NCBI GenBank assembly: GCA_028687525.1
Contig: JAQTZX010000012.1
Location: 1 to 15,767, forward strand
Direction: 5' to 3'
From: Candidatus Omnitrophota bacterium
Lineage (GTDB): Bacteria > Omnitrophota > Gorgyraeia > Gygaellales > Profunditerraquicolaceae
DNA length: 15,767 nt
Below the pieces are notes generated by a model. The model had not been told where the DNA came from, did not search any database, and was given only the letters and a program-made list of their open reading frames with translations. Made by a program: the position numbers and the translations under genes. Positions 1 to 7,339 of the stretch are shown in pieces (position 1 is the first letter of the stretch; each line of letters opens with the position of its first letter).

Positions 1-231
1 GACCTGGATGTGCTGGTGAACGCGCACCATCTGGGATATACCATAACCGAAGCTCCTATCGTTTTACGCCCGCAGCGGGCGTACGGCCGTATCGGGATGA
101 ATTCCGTTTTTTCGATTTTTTGGGACACGCTGGCAATATTTTACCGCATGTATATAACAAAATACTATGATCGTATCGATTATTATCGCCGTAAAAACAT
201 GGCAAGGGAATTTAGAAGAGTGCGTAAATAA
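1..231 (+). CDS. Family 2 glycosyltransferase, C-terminal fragment (5' end outside window)
   Basis: The frame is open from base 1 and ends at TAA 229-231, so this is the last 76 codons of a gene that begins upstream. The visible part has the pattern found near the end of the catalytic domain in DPM1-like family 2 glycosyltransferases: a segment NAHHLGYTITEAPIVLRP, equivalent to the usual 'hxxGyxixEvPi.yrpR', followed by a Gly/Arg-rich turn and an aromatic stretch FWDTLAIFYRMY. The tail is very basic (RRKNMAREFRRVRK), which could sit at the membrane face. The sugar donor and acceptor cannot be told from this fragment. It overlaps the start of the next glycosyltransferase by 65 bases in another frame, so the two are probably co-transcribed. 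Confidence 0.75.
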   Translation, partial: DLDVLVNAHHLGYTITEAPIVLRPQRAYGRIGMNSVFSIFWDTLAIFYRMYITKYYDRIDYYRRKNMAREFRRVRK

Positions 232-1177
232 GTGCCTTGCGCTCGATTATAAGGATTACGAGATCATTGTCCTGCCGGATGAATCCTTGGACAAAAAAAC
301 CGTTAATCCCCGGGTCAGATTTTTTTCGACCGGTCCGGTAAGCCCGGCAATAAAGCGTGATAAAGGCATGGAATTCGCGCAGGGCGAGATACTTGCGTTT
401 ATCGATGATGACGCGTTCCCGGAGAAAGATTGGCTGAAAGAGGCGGTGAAGAATTTTTCCGATCCTAATGTCGCGGCAGTCGGAGGGCCGGCGGTTACTC
501 CGGTGAACGACGGGCTCCGGGAAAAGGCAAGCGGCATTATTTTTTCTTCTCTGCTGGTGAGCGGTGCCTGTTTTTACCGTTATACCAGGTATGGGAAACG
601 GCTGGAGATAGATGATTATCCCAGTTGTAATTTTCTGGTGCGTAAAGAGGTGATGCGTAAACTTGGCGGGTTCAAGACCGGTTTTTGGCCGGGAGAGGAT
701 ACTGTTTTCTGCCTGGAAATCACCAAAAAGCTGAAGCTTAAGATCATCTATGAACCGCGGGCGCTGGTGTATCACCACCGGCGCGAGGTCTTCCTGCCTC
801 ATCTTAGACAACTGGCTAATTACGCCCTGCACCGCGGCTATTTTGTTAAAAGGTTCCCCGAAACATCCCGCAGGATCGCGTATTTCGTTCCCGGGTTTTT
901 CTTGATTTGGGTGGCCGTAGGATTTCTGTTTTCTGTTTTCAGCGTTTCATTTGCGTTTGTGTATTGGGGCGTGCTGTCTTTTTACGCCTCTCTGGTGGTT
1001 ATATTCAGTTATGCCGGAATGCTCCGGGAGCAGGGGATCTCCGGATATGATTTCCGGCAATGGAGCAGTTTATTTTTTATGGTTTGCGGCGGGATCGTTG
1101 CCAGCCACTTGACATATGGATTCTATTTTTTAAAGGGTTTGTTCAGTGCAAACCTTGCCGAAGACCGGCAGGGATGA
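167..1177 (+). CDS. Family 2 glycosyltransferase with C-terminal membrane segments
   Basis: A 336-residue GT-A type glycosyltransferase. The N-terminal strand MIVSIIIAVK begins the nucleotide-sugar binding fold. DDD at residues 80-82 (in AFIDDDAFP) is the metal/UDP-sugar binding DXD site, and GED at 176-178 (in FWPGEDTVF) carries the likely catalytic base. After residue about 235 come three or so hydrophobic stretches (around VPGFFLIWVAVGFLFSVF, VLSFYASLVVIFSYAG and LFFMVCGGIVASHLTYGF), so the enzyme is probably anchored in the inner membrane with its active site in the cytoplasm. The start at 167 has no clear Shine-Dalgarno and overlaps the upstream gene by 65 bases, but later starts would delete the first beta strand. 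Acceptor unknown; cell-surface glycan assembly is inferred from neighbours. Confidence 0.85.
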   Translation: MIVSIIIAVKTWQGNLEECVNKCLALDYKDYEIIVLPDESLDKKTVNPRVRFFSTGPVSPAIKRDKGMEFAQGEILAFIDDDAFPEKDWLKEAVKNFSDPNVAAVGGPAVTPVNDGLREKASGIIFSSLLVSGACFYRYTRYGKRLEIDDYPSCNFLVRKEVMRKLGGFKTGFWPGEDTVFCLEITKKLKLKIIYEPRALVYHHRREVFLPHLRQLANYALHRGYFVKRFPETSRRIAYFVPGFFLIWVAVGFLFSVFSVSFAFVYWGVLSFYASLVVIFSYAGMLREQGISGYDFRQWSSLFFMVCGGIVASHLTYGFYFLKGLFSANLAEDRQG

Positions 1178-1183
1178 ATCAGC

Positions 1184-2653
1184 ATGAAAATCATTATTTC
1201 TTATCCTCCGTTCCCGGATATCTACGGAACTCCCATGATCGGGCAGAACCGGCAGTATCAGGTTTTCAGCAGTCCGACCTATATTTATCCGGTTGTTCCC
1301 GCGTCCGCGGCAACGCTTTTAAAACAGGCGGGCCATGAAGTTGTCTGGAATGATTGTATAGCCGAGGGGTGGAGTTATCGGCAATTCCTGGATTTCGTGA
1401 AAGCCCAAAGGCCGGATATCATCGCCTTCGAAACCAAAACTCCGGTTGTCAAACACCACTGGCGGATCATCCGCGATCTAAAAACTGACAACCAACAGCT
1501 GACGACTGTTTTATACGGCGACCACGTCACCGCTCTGCCTGAAGAATCAATGATAAACTGCCCGGTGGATTTTGTTTTGACAGGAGGCGATTATGATTTT
1601 CTGCTTTTGAATCTTTGCGGAATCCTTGCCAAGGGCGAAGGCTCCGTTTTTTCTTCGCTGGAGCCGGGAATATGGTTCCGCGATAAGGGGATGGTCAGGA
1701 ACAGCGGTGTGTTCAGGCTTAACCATGATTTAGACGCTCTGCCCCCGATAGACCGGGAATTGACCGGTTGGCGGTTGTATGCGTATAAGAACGGAAATTT
1801 CAAACGGACACCCGGGACTTACATAATGTCCGGCCGGGATTGCTGGTATCATAAATGTACTTTTTGTTCATGGCCGACGCTGTATCCGGAGTTCAGGCAG
1901 CGCGGGACGGCGCACGTGCTTGACGAAATAGGAGCGTTGATTGACCGGTACCGGGTCGCCGAGATCATGGATGATACCGGGACGTTCCCGGTAGGGAGCT
2001 GGCTGAAAGAGTTTTGCGCGGGTATGATAGAACGGGGATACAACCGTAAAGTTTATATGGATTGTAACATGCGTTTTGGCGTTTTATCTCTCGAGGAAAT
2101 GAGGCTTATGAAAAAAGCGAATTTCCGCCTCATCCTTTTCGGATTGGAGTCCGCCTGCCGGGGGACTCTGGACAGGATTAACAAAAAGGTTACCGTCGAA
2201 GAAATCGTCGAGGGATGCCGTCTTACCAGGAAAGCCGGGCTTTTTCCCCATATTACGATCATGTTCGGTTACCCGTGGGAAAGCTATGAGGATGCGGTAA
2301 AGACTCTGGAACTGGGGAAATGGCTGCTGAAAAAAGGGTACGCCTACACGATGCAGGCGACAATGGTGATTCCGTATCCCGGTTCGCCCCTGTTCAAGGA
2401 ATGCCGGGAAAAGGGTCTCTTAAAGACTCTCGATTGGTACCGGTATGATATGAAAGAACCGGTGATGAAAACTTCCATACCGGATGAAAAACTCATGAGC
2501 ATGGTGCGCCGGATGTATAATACCGCGTTCATTCCCGAACTTTTTTTCAGGCGTATCGCCTCGGTGCGTGATTTTGACGATCTGAAATATTTCGCGCGGG
2601 GCGGGGCAAAGGTGTTCGGGCATTTGTTCGATTTCAAAGGAAAGAGGAAATAG
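1184..2653 (+). CDS. B12-binding-type radical SAM protein with CX4CX2C cluster motif
   Basis: A 489-residue protein. Residues 1 to about 170 resemble a cobalamin-binding (B12) domain in the arrangement of class B / BchE-like radical SAM enzymes, but the DXHXXG cobalt-ligand motif is not seen: the matching place reads NDCIAEG without histidine. A radical SAM barrel follows. Its 4Fe-4S cysteines are C220, C225 and C228 in SGRDCWYHKCTFCSW, spaced CX4CX2C instead of the normal CX3CX2C; I checked this against the codons. Later barrel elements fit the superfamily: IMDDTGTF, LILFGLES and ITIMFGYPWES. The C-terminal 100 residues resemble those of HpnJ-type and other glycan or lipid-associated members. 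The substrate is unknown. It starts 6 bases after the upstream stop, within the glycosyltransferase cluster. Confidence 0.85.
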   Translation: MKIIISYPPFPDIYGTPMIGQNRQYQVFSSPTYIYPVVPASAATLLKQAGHEVVWNDCIAEGWSYRQFLDFVKAQRPDIIAFETKTPVVKHHWRIIRDLKTDNQQLTTVLYGDHVTALPEESMINCPVDFVLTGGDYDFLLLNLCGILAKGEGSVFSSLEPGIWFRDKGMVRNSGVFRLNHDLDALPPIDRELTGWRLYAYKNGNFKRTPGTYIMSGRDCWYHKCTFCSWPTLYPEFRQRGTAHVLDEIGALIDRYRVAEIMDDTGTFPVGSWLKEFCAGMIERGYNRKVYMDCNMRFGVLSLEEMRLMKKANFRLILFGLESACRGTLDRINKKVTVEEIVEGCRLTRKAGLFPHITIMFGYPWESYEDAVKTLELGKWLLKKGYAYTMQATMVIPYPGSPLFKECREKGLLKTLDWYRYDMKEPVMKTSIPDEKLMSMVRRMYNTAFIPELFFRRIASVRDFDDLKYFARGGAKVFGHLFDFKGKRK

Positions 2654-2722
2654 TTCTCGTGTTCTTGAGTTCGTGTGTCCGCGAGTATAACATGAGAACG
2701 CGAGAACTCACGAACACGGGAA
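2654..2722. repeat. 69-nt imperfect palindrome between radical SAM and GT9 genes
   Basis: Starting at the first base after the stop at 2651-2653, bases 2654-2672 (TTCTCGTGTTCTTGAGTTC) pair with 2704-2722 (GAACTCACGAACACGGGAA). There is one mismatch and one G-U pair, and weaker pairing continues inward to about 2683/2693. The RNA would form a long, near-continuous hairpin. There is no T-run after it, so it is not a typical intrinsic terminator. It also explains why the reading frame upstream of 2737 should not be taken as protein. Confidence 0.8.
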
Positions 2723-2736
2723 TAAGACTCTGCGAT

Positions 2737-3723
2737 ATGGACATTAATAGAGTTAAACACATTTTAGCGGTGCGCAACGACCGGTTCGGGGAATTCTTGC
2801 TGAATATACCCGCGTTTCGCGCTCTAAAGGAGACTTTTGTAAACGCGCGCCTGACTGTGGTGGTGCATCCGTATGTCGGGGAATTGGCGGGATGTGTGCC
2901 GTATATAGACGAAGTTGTGGAGTGGAATGGACAATCCCGTTCTTTACGCGAAAAAGCGGCTTTGATCGGAATTTTGAGACGGAAAAAAATCGATATTGCG
3001 CTGATGTTGAATCCTTCGAAAGAATTTAATATTTACACCTTTATGGCCGGTATTCCGCAACGGATAGGTTATTCCCGGAAATGGCCGTTCATGCTTACCG
3101 GGACTATATCCGATGAAAAACATCTGGCAAAGAGGCATGAGGTGGAATATAATCTACAATTGGTTTCACTGGTCGGAGCGATGACGAAAGATTCCTCGCT
3201 GTTTTTATCCGTGCCTGATGTTCCCCCGGCGGTAATGGCTGGGGAATACGGTATTCCGGAAAAATCCAGGATCATCGTTGTCCATCCGTTTACCAGCGAT
3301 CCGGTGAAACAGTGGCCGTTTGAACGTTTCGCCAAATTGGCGGAAGTGCTTGTTCAGGACTTGCCGGTAACGGTGGCGTTTATAGGCGGGAAAGAAGAAG
3401 CCGCGCGGAGCAGGAAGTGTTTCGGCCGTGTTTTCGGAAAAAGAATCGTTGATCTTACGGGAAAGACCGGATTGTGCGAGCTTGCGGGGTTTCTGAAACA
3501 GTGTGATCTGTTGGTTTCCGGTGACAGCGGTCCCGTGCACCTGGCCTGTTGCGTGAAAACTCCGGTCATAGCTTTGTTCAGGAGCGATCTTCCGGGTAAG
3601 ATCGCTCACCGCTGGGGTCCGTGGGGCCCCGGGAACACCGTGATCGAGAAAAATTCTTTGAGAAAAATCACCGTCAATGAAGTCGTGCAAAAGGTCAAAG
3701 AATCATGGTCTTACCGGGTATGA
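2737..3723 (+). CDS. Glycosyltransferase family 9 (heptosyltransferase-like), first copy
   Basis: A GT-B fold glycosyltransferase of the ADP-heptose:LPS heptosyltransferase family, 328 residues from ATG 2737. The frame is open back to GTG 2659 and has another ATG at 2692, but those 26 extra codons lie mostly in a palindrome and the conserved first strand (HILAVRNDRFGE) begins just after ATG 2737. Family signs include that N-terminal motif, KQWPFERFAKLAEVL in the middle (containing the Lys expected to contact the nucleotide sugar), and GDSGPVHLACCVKTPVIALF in the C-terminal domain. Oddity: the proposed catalytic Asp of the N-terminal motif (D13 in E. coli WaaC) is Glu here (E19). The stop overlaps the next GT9 start as ATGA. 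It probably adds a sugar to the LPS core or a similar surface glycan; the donor is uncertain. Confidence 0.85.
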   Translation: MDINRVKHILAVRNDRFGEFLLNIPAFRALKETFVNARLTVVVHPYVGELAGCVPYIDEVVEWNGQSRSLREKAALIGILRRKKIDIALMLNPSKEFNIYTFMAGIPQRIGYSRKWPFMLTGTISDEKHLAKRHEVEYNLQLVSLVGAMTKDSSLFLSVPDVPPAVMAGEYGIPEKSRIIVVHPFTSDPVKQWPFERFAKLAEVLVQDLPVTVAFIGGKEEAARSRKCFGRVFGKRIVDLTGKTGLCELAGFLKQCDLLVSGDSGPVHLACCVKTPVIALFRSDLPGKIAHRWGPWGPGNTVIEKNSLRKITVNEVVQKVKESWSYRV

Positions 3724-4790
3724 AAAAAATATTGCTGATCAATCCATTCGGTATCGGCGATGTATTATTCACCACGCCGGTTATCCGGGCGGTTAAGGAG
3801 AGTATCCCGGATAGCTATATCGGATATTGGTGTAATGAGCGGGTGTCTCCGATTGTCAGGGGTAATCCCGCTCTGAATAAGATTTTCGCGTTGAACCGCG
3901 GTGATATCAAAAGGATTGCGCGCAAGTCGTGGCTTGGCGAAACCGGCCTCTGGTACGGTTTATTGAGGGATATCAAGAGAGAGAAATTCGACGTTTGTTT
4001 TGATTTTTCCCTGGATTACCGGTATGGGTTGATATCCAAATTAGCCGGGATCGGGAAGCGCATCGGGTTTAATTATAAGAACCGCGGCAGGTTTTTGACC
4101 GATCGCGTCAATATCGACGGGTACGGTTTGAAGCACATAATAGAATATTACGGCGATCTGCCCGGTATGGCGGGGATCCCGATGAAGTCGCGGGAGATGT
4201 CTTTGCCTTTGAGCGAAAAAACACGGCGCGCGGCAAAGGAAATTTTCCACCGGTATGGGATAGGTGAAAAAAATAAAGTCATCGGGATATCTGCCGGCGG
4301 CGGCGCCAGTTGGGGGAAAGACGCCGGGTACAAACATTGGCCGGCGGCTAATTTTGCCGGGCTTATAAATAAAATAAACAAGGATATACGGGCGGATATC
4401 GTGCTTTTAGGGGATGAACGGGAGAAAAAAATCGCCGACAGGATCGCGGGCGCGGCTGACCGGAAAGTGGTTAATCTGGCGGGGAATACCGGGCTTGAGG
4501 AATTGTGCGGGGTCATCAGTTGTCTTGATCTTTTGGTTACCAATGACGGGGGGCCGCTGCATATCGCGGCAGCCTCCGGGATAAAAACCGTGTCTATTTT
4601 CGGCCCGGTCGATGAGTTGGTGTATGGGCCGTATCCGAAAAGCGATAAGCACAAGACGATCAGCAGGCATCTTTCCTGTCAGCCCTGTTACATCAATTTT
4701 CGTTTCAAGGGTTGTCCAAACAACCGTAAATGCCTTGAGGATATTACTGTTGATGAGGTTCTCGCCGGCATAAAAGAACTTCTAAAATAG
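3720..4790 (+). CDS. Glycosyltransferase family 9 (heptosyltransferase-like), second copy
   Basis: A 356-residue GT9 protein starting at ATG 3720, which shares ATGA with the previous stop. An ATG at 3705 is in frame but would add only five residues and a longer overlap. The N-terminal motif NPFGIGDVLFTTPVIRAVK has the expected Asp (D14). The C-terminal nucleotide-sugar site reads TNDGGPLHIAAASGIKTVSIFGP. A cysteine-rich tail (LSCQPCYINFRFKGCPNNRKCLEDIT) is common in WaaC/WaaF-type heptosyltransferases. It is distinct from the preceding GT9 gene and has the canonical catalytic residue, so this is the better heptosyltransferase candidate of the two. It acts at the cytoplasmic face of the inner membrane in the family. 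GmhB downstream at 6788 supports heptose use. Confidence 0.88.
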   Translation: MKKILLINPFGIGDVLFTTPVIRAVKESIPDSYIGYWCNERVSPIVRGNPALNKIFALNRGDIKRIARKSWLGETGLWYGLLRDIKREKFDVCFDFSLDYRYGLISKLAGIGKRIGFNYKNRGRFLTDRVNIDGYGLKHIIEYYGDLPGMAGIPMKSREMSLPLSEKTRRAAKEIFHRYGIGEKNKVIGISAGGGASWGKDAGYKHWPAANFAGLINKINKDIRADIVLLGDEREKKIADRIAGAADRKVVNLAGNTGLEELCGVISCLDLLVTNDGGPLHIAAASGIKTVSIFGPVDELVYGPYPKSDKHKTISRHLSCQPCYINFRFKGCPNNRKCLEDITVDEVLAGIKELLK

Positions 4791-4828
4791 CGGTACCCGG
4801 TACAGCTTTAAAGCTGTACCGGGTACCG
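4791..4828. repeat. 38-bp perfect palindrome directly after a stop codon
   Basis: Bases 4791-4828 are a perfect inverted repeat with no loop. The left half after the first C is GGTACCCGGTACAGCTTT and the right half is its exact complement; an outer C-G pair adds one more. It begins on the base after the TAG of the second GT9 gene. It contains GGTACC at both ends. No T-run follows, so it is not a typical intrinsic terminator. It could be a cruciform, a protein-binding dyad, a transcript-end hairpin or a small palindromic mobile element. Confidence 0.9.
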
Positions 4829-4852
4829 GATCGAGCATGTACCTGTCCCTTT

Positions 4853-4860
4853 GAGGAGGA
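4853..4860 (+). promoter_or_regulatory. Shine-Dalgarno that fixes the aminotransferase start
   Basis: GAGGAGGA at 4853-4860 lies 8 bases before ATG 4869. This favours 4869 over an in-frame TTG at 4851, which would overlap the ribosome binding site. Confidence 0.8.
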
Positions 4861-4868
4861 GTGCGAAA

Positions 4869-6023
4869 ATGAAGGTTCCGTTTCTGGACTTGCAGGCGCA
4901 ATATAGAGAGGTTAAAAAAGATGTTAATAGCGCATTACGGAGGATATTCCGGAGGTCGGATTTTATCCTCGGGGAAGAGGAGCGGCTTTTTGAACGGGAA
5001 TTCGCGCGGTATTGCGGCAGGAAATTCGGGATCGGGGTCAATTCCGGTACGGACGCGCTTATCTTGTCGTTAAGAGCCATGGGTATCGGAGCCGGGGACG
5101 AAGTTATTGTTCCGGCCTTTACTTTTATCGCCACCGCTTCCAGTGTTTCTTTGGCCGGGGCAACGCCGGTTTTTGTGGATGTTGATGAACAGACTTTGAA
5201 TATCGATGCCGGCAGGATTGAGCGGGCGCTCACCAAAAAGACCAGGGCGGTCATTCCGGTACATCTTTTCGGCCAGCCGGCAGATATGATCCCTCTTTTG
5301 AAGATTGCGCGCAAACACAATTTAAAGGTGATAGAAGACGCCGCCCAGGCTCATGGGGCGTTGTATTATGAAGGCGGAAAGGGTAAAGCCAGAGGCGCTG
5401 GGAGAAAAACCGGCTCGATGGGCGATGCCGGATGTTTCAGTTTCTATCCGACCAAAAATCTTGGCGGGGCAGGGGACGGGGGAATGATCGTGCTTGATGA
5501 TGAGCGGTTGTACCAAAGGCTGATTATGCTGCGGGATAACGGGCGTAAGTCCAGGTATGAACACCGCATTATCGGCTATAATTCCCGCCTGGATACTCTG
5601 CAAGCGGCGGTATTAGGAAGTAAATTAAAACGGCTTGACGCCTGGAATGACCGGCGAAGAATCTGTGCCCGTATGTATACGGATTTGTTGCAAGATATCT
5701 CCGGGGTGAATGTTTTTGATGAATCCGATTACGCCCGGCATGTGTATCATATTTATTGTATGCGTACGCCGGACCGCGACGGACTGGTTGGTCATTTGAA
5801 AAAGAATGGCGTCGGAGTTATGGTGCATTATCCTATCCCGCTTCATTTACAGGAAGCATACCGATTTCTCGGATATAAGCGGGGTGATTTCCCCGCGGCT
5901 GAAAAAGCGGCAAAAGAAATAATTTCTTTGCCCATGCATCCGTTTTTAAAAAATTCACAGATCCGTTTTGTGGTGTCGCTAATCAAACAATACGCTACGG
6001 CAGGAGGGGTTCATGCCCGGTAA
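4869..6023 (+). CDS. DegT/DnrJ/EryC1-family PLP-dependent sugar aminotransferase
   Basis: A 384-residue fold-type I aminotransferase of the kind that transfers an amino group to a keto-sugar nucleotide, making amino sugars for surface polysaccharides. The start MKVPFLDLQAQY is the classic family beginning. Other signs: the PLP phosphate region GVNSGTDALILSLRA, the IPVHLFGQPADM motif, the cofactor Asp in VIEDAAQAHGA, and the Schiff-base lysine K196 in SFYPTKNLGGAGDGG. A short basic insert (EGGKGKARGAGRKTG) precedes the lysine motif. The gene overlaps the next glycosyltransferase by 11 bases, so the two are likely translated together. The exact sugar (for example a 3- or 4-keto-hexose) cannot be told from the sequence. 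Confidence 0.9.
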   Translation: MKVPFLDLQAQYREVKKDVNSALRRIFRRSDFILGEEERLFEREFARYCGRKFGIGVNSGTDALILSLRAMGIGAGDEVIVPAFTFIATASSVSLAGATPVFVDVDEQTLNIDAGRIERALTKKTRAVIPVHLFGQPADMIPLLKIARKHNLKVIEDAAQAHGALYYEGGKGKARGAGRKTGSMGDAGCFSFYPTKNLGGAGDGGMIVLDDERLYQRLIMLRDNGRKSRYEHRIIGYNSRLDTLQAAVLGSKLKRLDAWNDRRRICARMYTDLLQDISGVNVFDESDYARHVYHIYCMRTPDRDGLVGHLKKNGVGVMVHYPIPLHLQEAYRFLGYKRGDFPAAEKAAKEIISLPMHPFLKNSQIRFVVSLIKQYATAGGVHAR

Positions 6024-6777
6024 AGTTCCTTTAACGGTAGTGGTGATCACCAAGAATGAAGAAGCGAATATCGAAGAATGCCTTGCCAGTGTTTCCGGAT
6101 GGGCGGATGAACTTATTGTGGTTGATGATTAGAGCTCGGATAAAACAAGGGAGCTCGCGGCCCGGTTCACAAAAAAGATATTTATACGCAGGATGGATGT
6201 CGAGGGGGCGCACAGGAACTGGGCGTATGCCCGGTCCGGGAATTCCTGGGTGTTAAGCCTGGATGCCGACGAGAAGGTTACCGAAGAATTGAAAAAAGAA
6301 ATTTCCGCGGTCATATCCGGTACTTCCCATGCCGCTTTCGACATTCCCTTGAGGAATTATATCGGTAATTACTGGGTCAGGCACGGCGGATGGTATCCCG
6401 CTTCCAAGGTCCGGTTGTTCGATAAGAACAGGTTTAGATATGAAGAGGTTGAAGTGCATCCGCGGGTGTTTATTAACGGGACCTGCGGGCATTTGACCAC
6501 CGATATAATTCATAAGGGGTATCCGGATATCGAGCATTTTCTGGGGAGCGTCAACCGCCAGACCACTCTCGAAGCGAGAAAATGGATCAATACGGGCAGG
6601 AAAATGTCCCTGGGGCATATTTTATGGAGGACCGTGGACCGGTTTTTCCGCAGGTATTTGGGTAAAAAAGCATATAAAGACGGTATGTACGGTTTTGTGA
6701 TCGCTTTCTTTGATTCCCTGTATCAGCTGTTCAGTTATATAAAATACCGCGAAATGCTGAATAACAAAAAGACGTAA
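6013..6777 (+). pseudogene. WaaE-like family 2 glycosyltransferase interrupted by an in-frame TAG
   Basis: Read from ATG 6013 (preceded by AGGAGGGG at 6002-6009), this frame would encode 254 residues but meets TAG at 6130-6132, codon 40. The break lies inside the nucleotide-binding motif: LIVVDD-stop-SSDKT, where relatives have one residue such as G, E, F or Y. Both sides are otherwise intact: VVVITKNEEANIEECLASV before it, and after it GAHRNWAYARSGNSWVLSLDADEKV with the DAD metal site at 84-86. The family is the LPS-core WaaE/KdtX-like (beta-1,4-glucosyltransferase-like) group, normally about 250 residues. A start at ATG 6193 would lack the N-terminal half of the donor site and is unlikely to be active. 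Possible causes are a recent nonsense mutation, a sequencing error or stop readthrough. Other genes here use TAG as an ordinary stop, so genome-wide recoding is unlikely. Confidence 0.82.
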
Positions 6778-6787
6778 CCATGTGCAT

Positions 6788-7339
6788 ATGAATAAATCCG
6801 TATTTTTAGACCGCGACGGGGTAATAAATAATTATCCCGGATGCGGGAAATATGTTACCGGTTGGAAAGGGTTCCGGTTCCTTCCGCGGGTAAAGGACGC
6901 CATAGCGCAGTTGACCCGTGCGGGATTCAGGATTTTTGTTGTTTCCAACCAGGCCGGTGTGAATAAGGGGCTTTTCAGCAAAAAGGATCTCGACCGTTTG
7001 ACCCGGAATATGCTGTGTGAAATAGAAAAAGCGGGGGGCAGGATAGACGAGGTATATTATTGCGTGCACCGCAGTGATGAGAATTGCCTTTGCCGCAAGC
7101 CGAAACGCGGCTCTCTGGAAGCGGCGCGGAAGAAATACCGCGTGCGTCTAAAAGGTTCTTTTTTTATCGGCGACTCCATGACCGATGTACTCACCGCCCA
7201 TAATGCCGGCTGTGCGTCGATACTGGTCCTGTCGGGGAGTGAAAAATCATCGAAGCGCCGTTCCTGGGATGTACAGCCCGATTTTATTTTCCGGGATCTG
7301 TATCAGGCGGTCCAATTCATTTTAAGTTTAGATAAATGA
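6788..7339 (+). CDS. gmhB: D-glycero-D-manno-heptose 1,7-bisphosphate 7-phosphatase
   Basis: A 183-residue HAD-superfamily phosphatase that removes the 7-phosphate from heptose bisphosphate during ADP-heptose synthesis in the cytoplasm. Visible motifs: nucleophile and acid/base D8 and D10 in FLDRDGVIN, motif II in VVSNQAGVNKG, the family's zinc set C92, H94, C100 and C102 in YCVHRSDENCLCRKP, and motif III/IV D129 and D133 in FIGDSMTDV. Length and zinc loop match GmhB and also the related HisB N-domain; the LPS-type neighbours and the lack of a dehydratase domain favour GmhB. ATG 6788 is chosen because the strand SVFLDRDG begins right after it; GTG at 6782 would add two residues. The stop overlaps the next ATG as ATGA. 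Confidence 0.88.
   Translation: MNKSVFLDRDGVINNYPGCGKYVTGWKGFRFLPRVKDAIAQLTRAGFRIFVVSNQAGVNKGLFSKKDLDRLTRNMLCEIEKAGGRIDEVYYCVHRSDENCLCRKPKRGSLEAARKKYRVRLKGSFFIGDSMTDVLTAHNAGCASILVLSGSEKSSKRRSWDVQPDFIFRDLYQAVQFILSLDK

Noticed and set aside
1481..1508. CTGAC/CAAC-rich stretch in the radical SAM gene resembling a small tandem repeat insertion
   Set aside because: Too short and irregular to call a repeat; the reading frame is undisturbed.
2659..2736. Upstream starts (GTG 2659, ATG 2692) for the first GT9 gene
   Set aside because: The added codons fall mostly in a palindrome, have no family similarity, and the conserved first beta strand starts just after ATG 2737.
3582..3607. 10-bp perfect stem with a 6-base loop inside the first GT9 gene
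   Set aside because: It lies wholly within well-supported coding sequence (SDLPGKIAHRW) and may be chance; no terminator T-run.
6130..6132. Genome-wide TAG recoding (amber as sense codon)
   Set aside because: TAG is the natural-looking stop of the radical SAM, second GT9, GT28-like and first galT genes, where protein ends match family lengths.
6193..6777. Separate short gene starting at ATG 6193
   Set aside because: It would lack the N-terminal half of the GT-A donor site; the frame upstream of the TAG is plainly the missing N-terminus.
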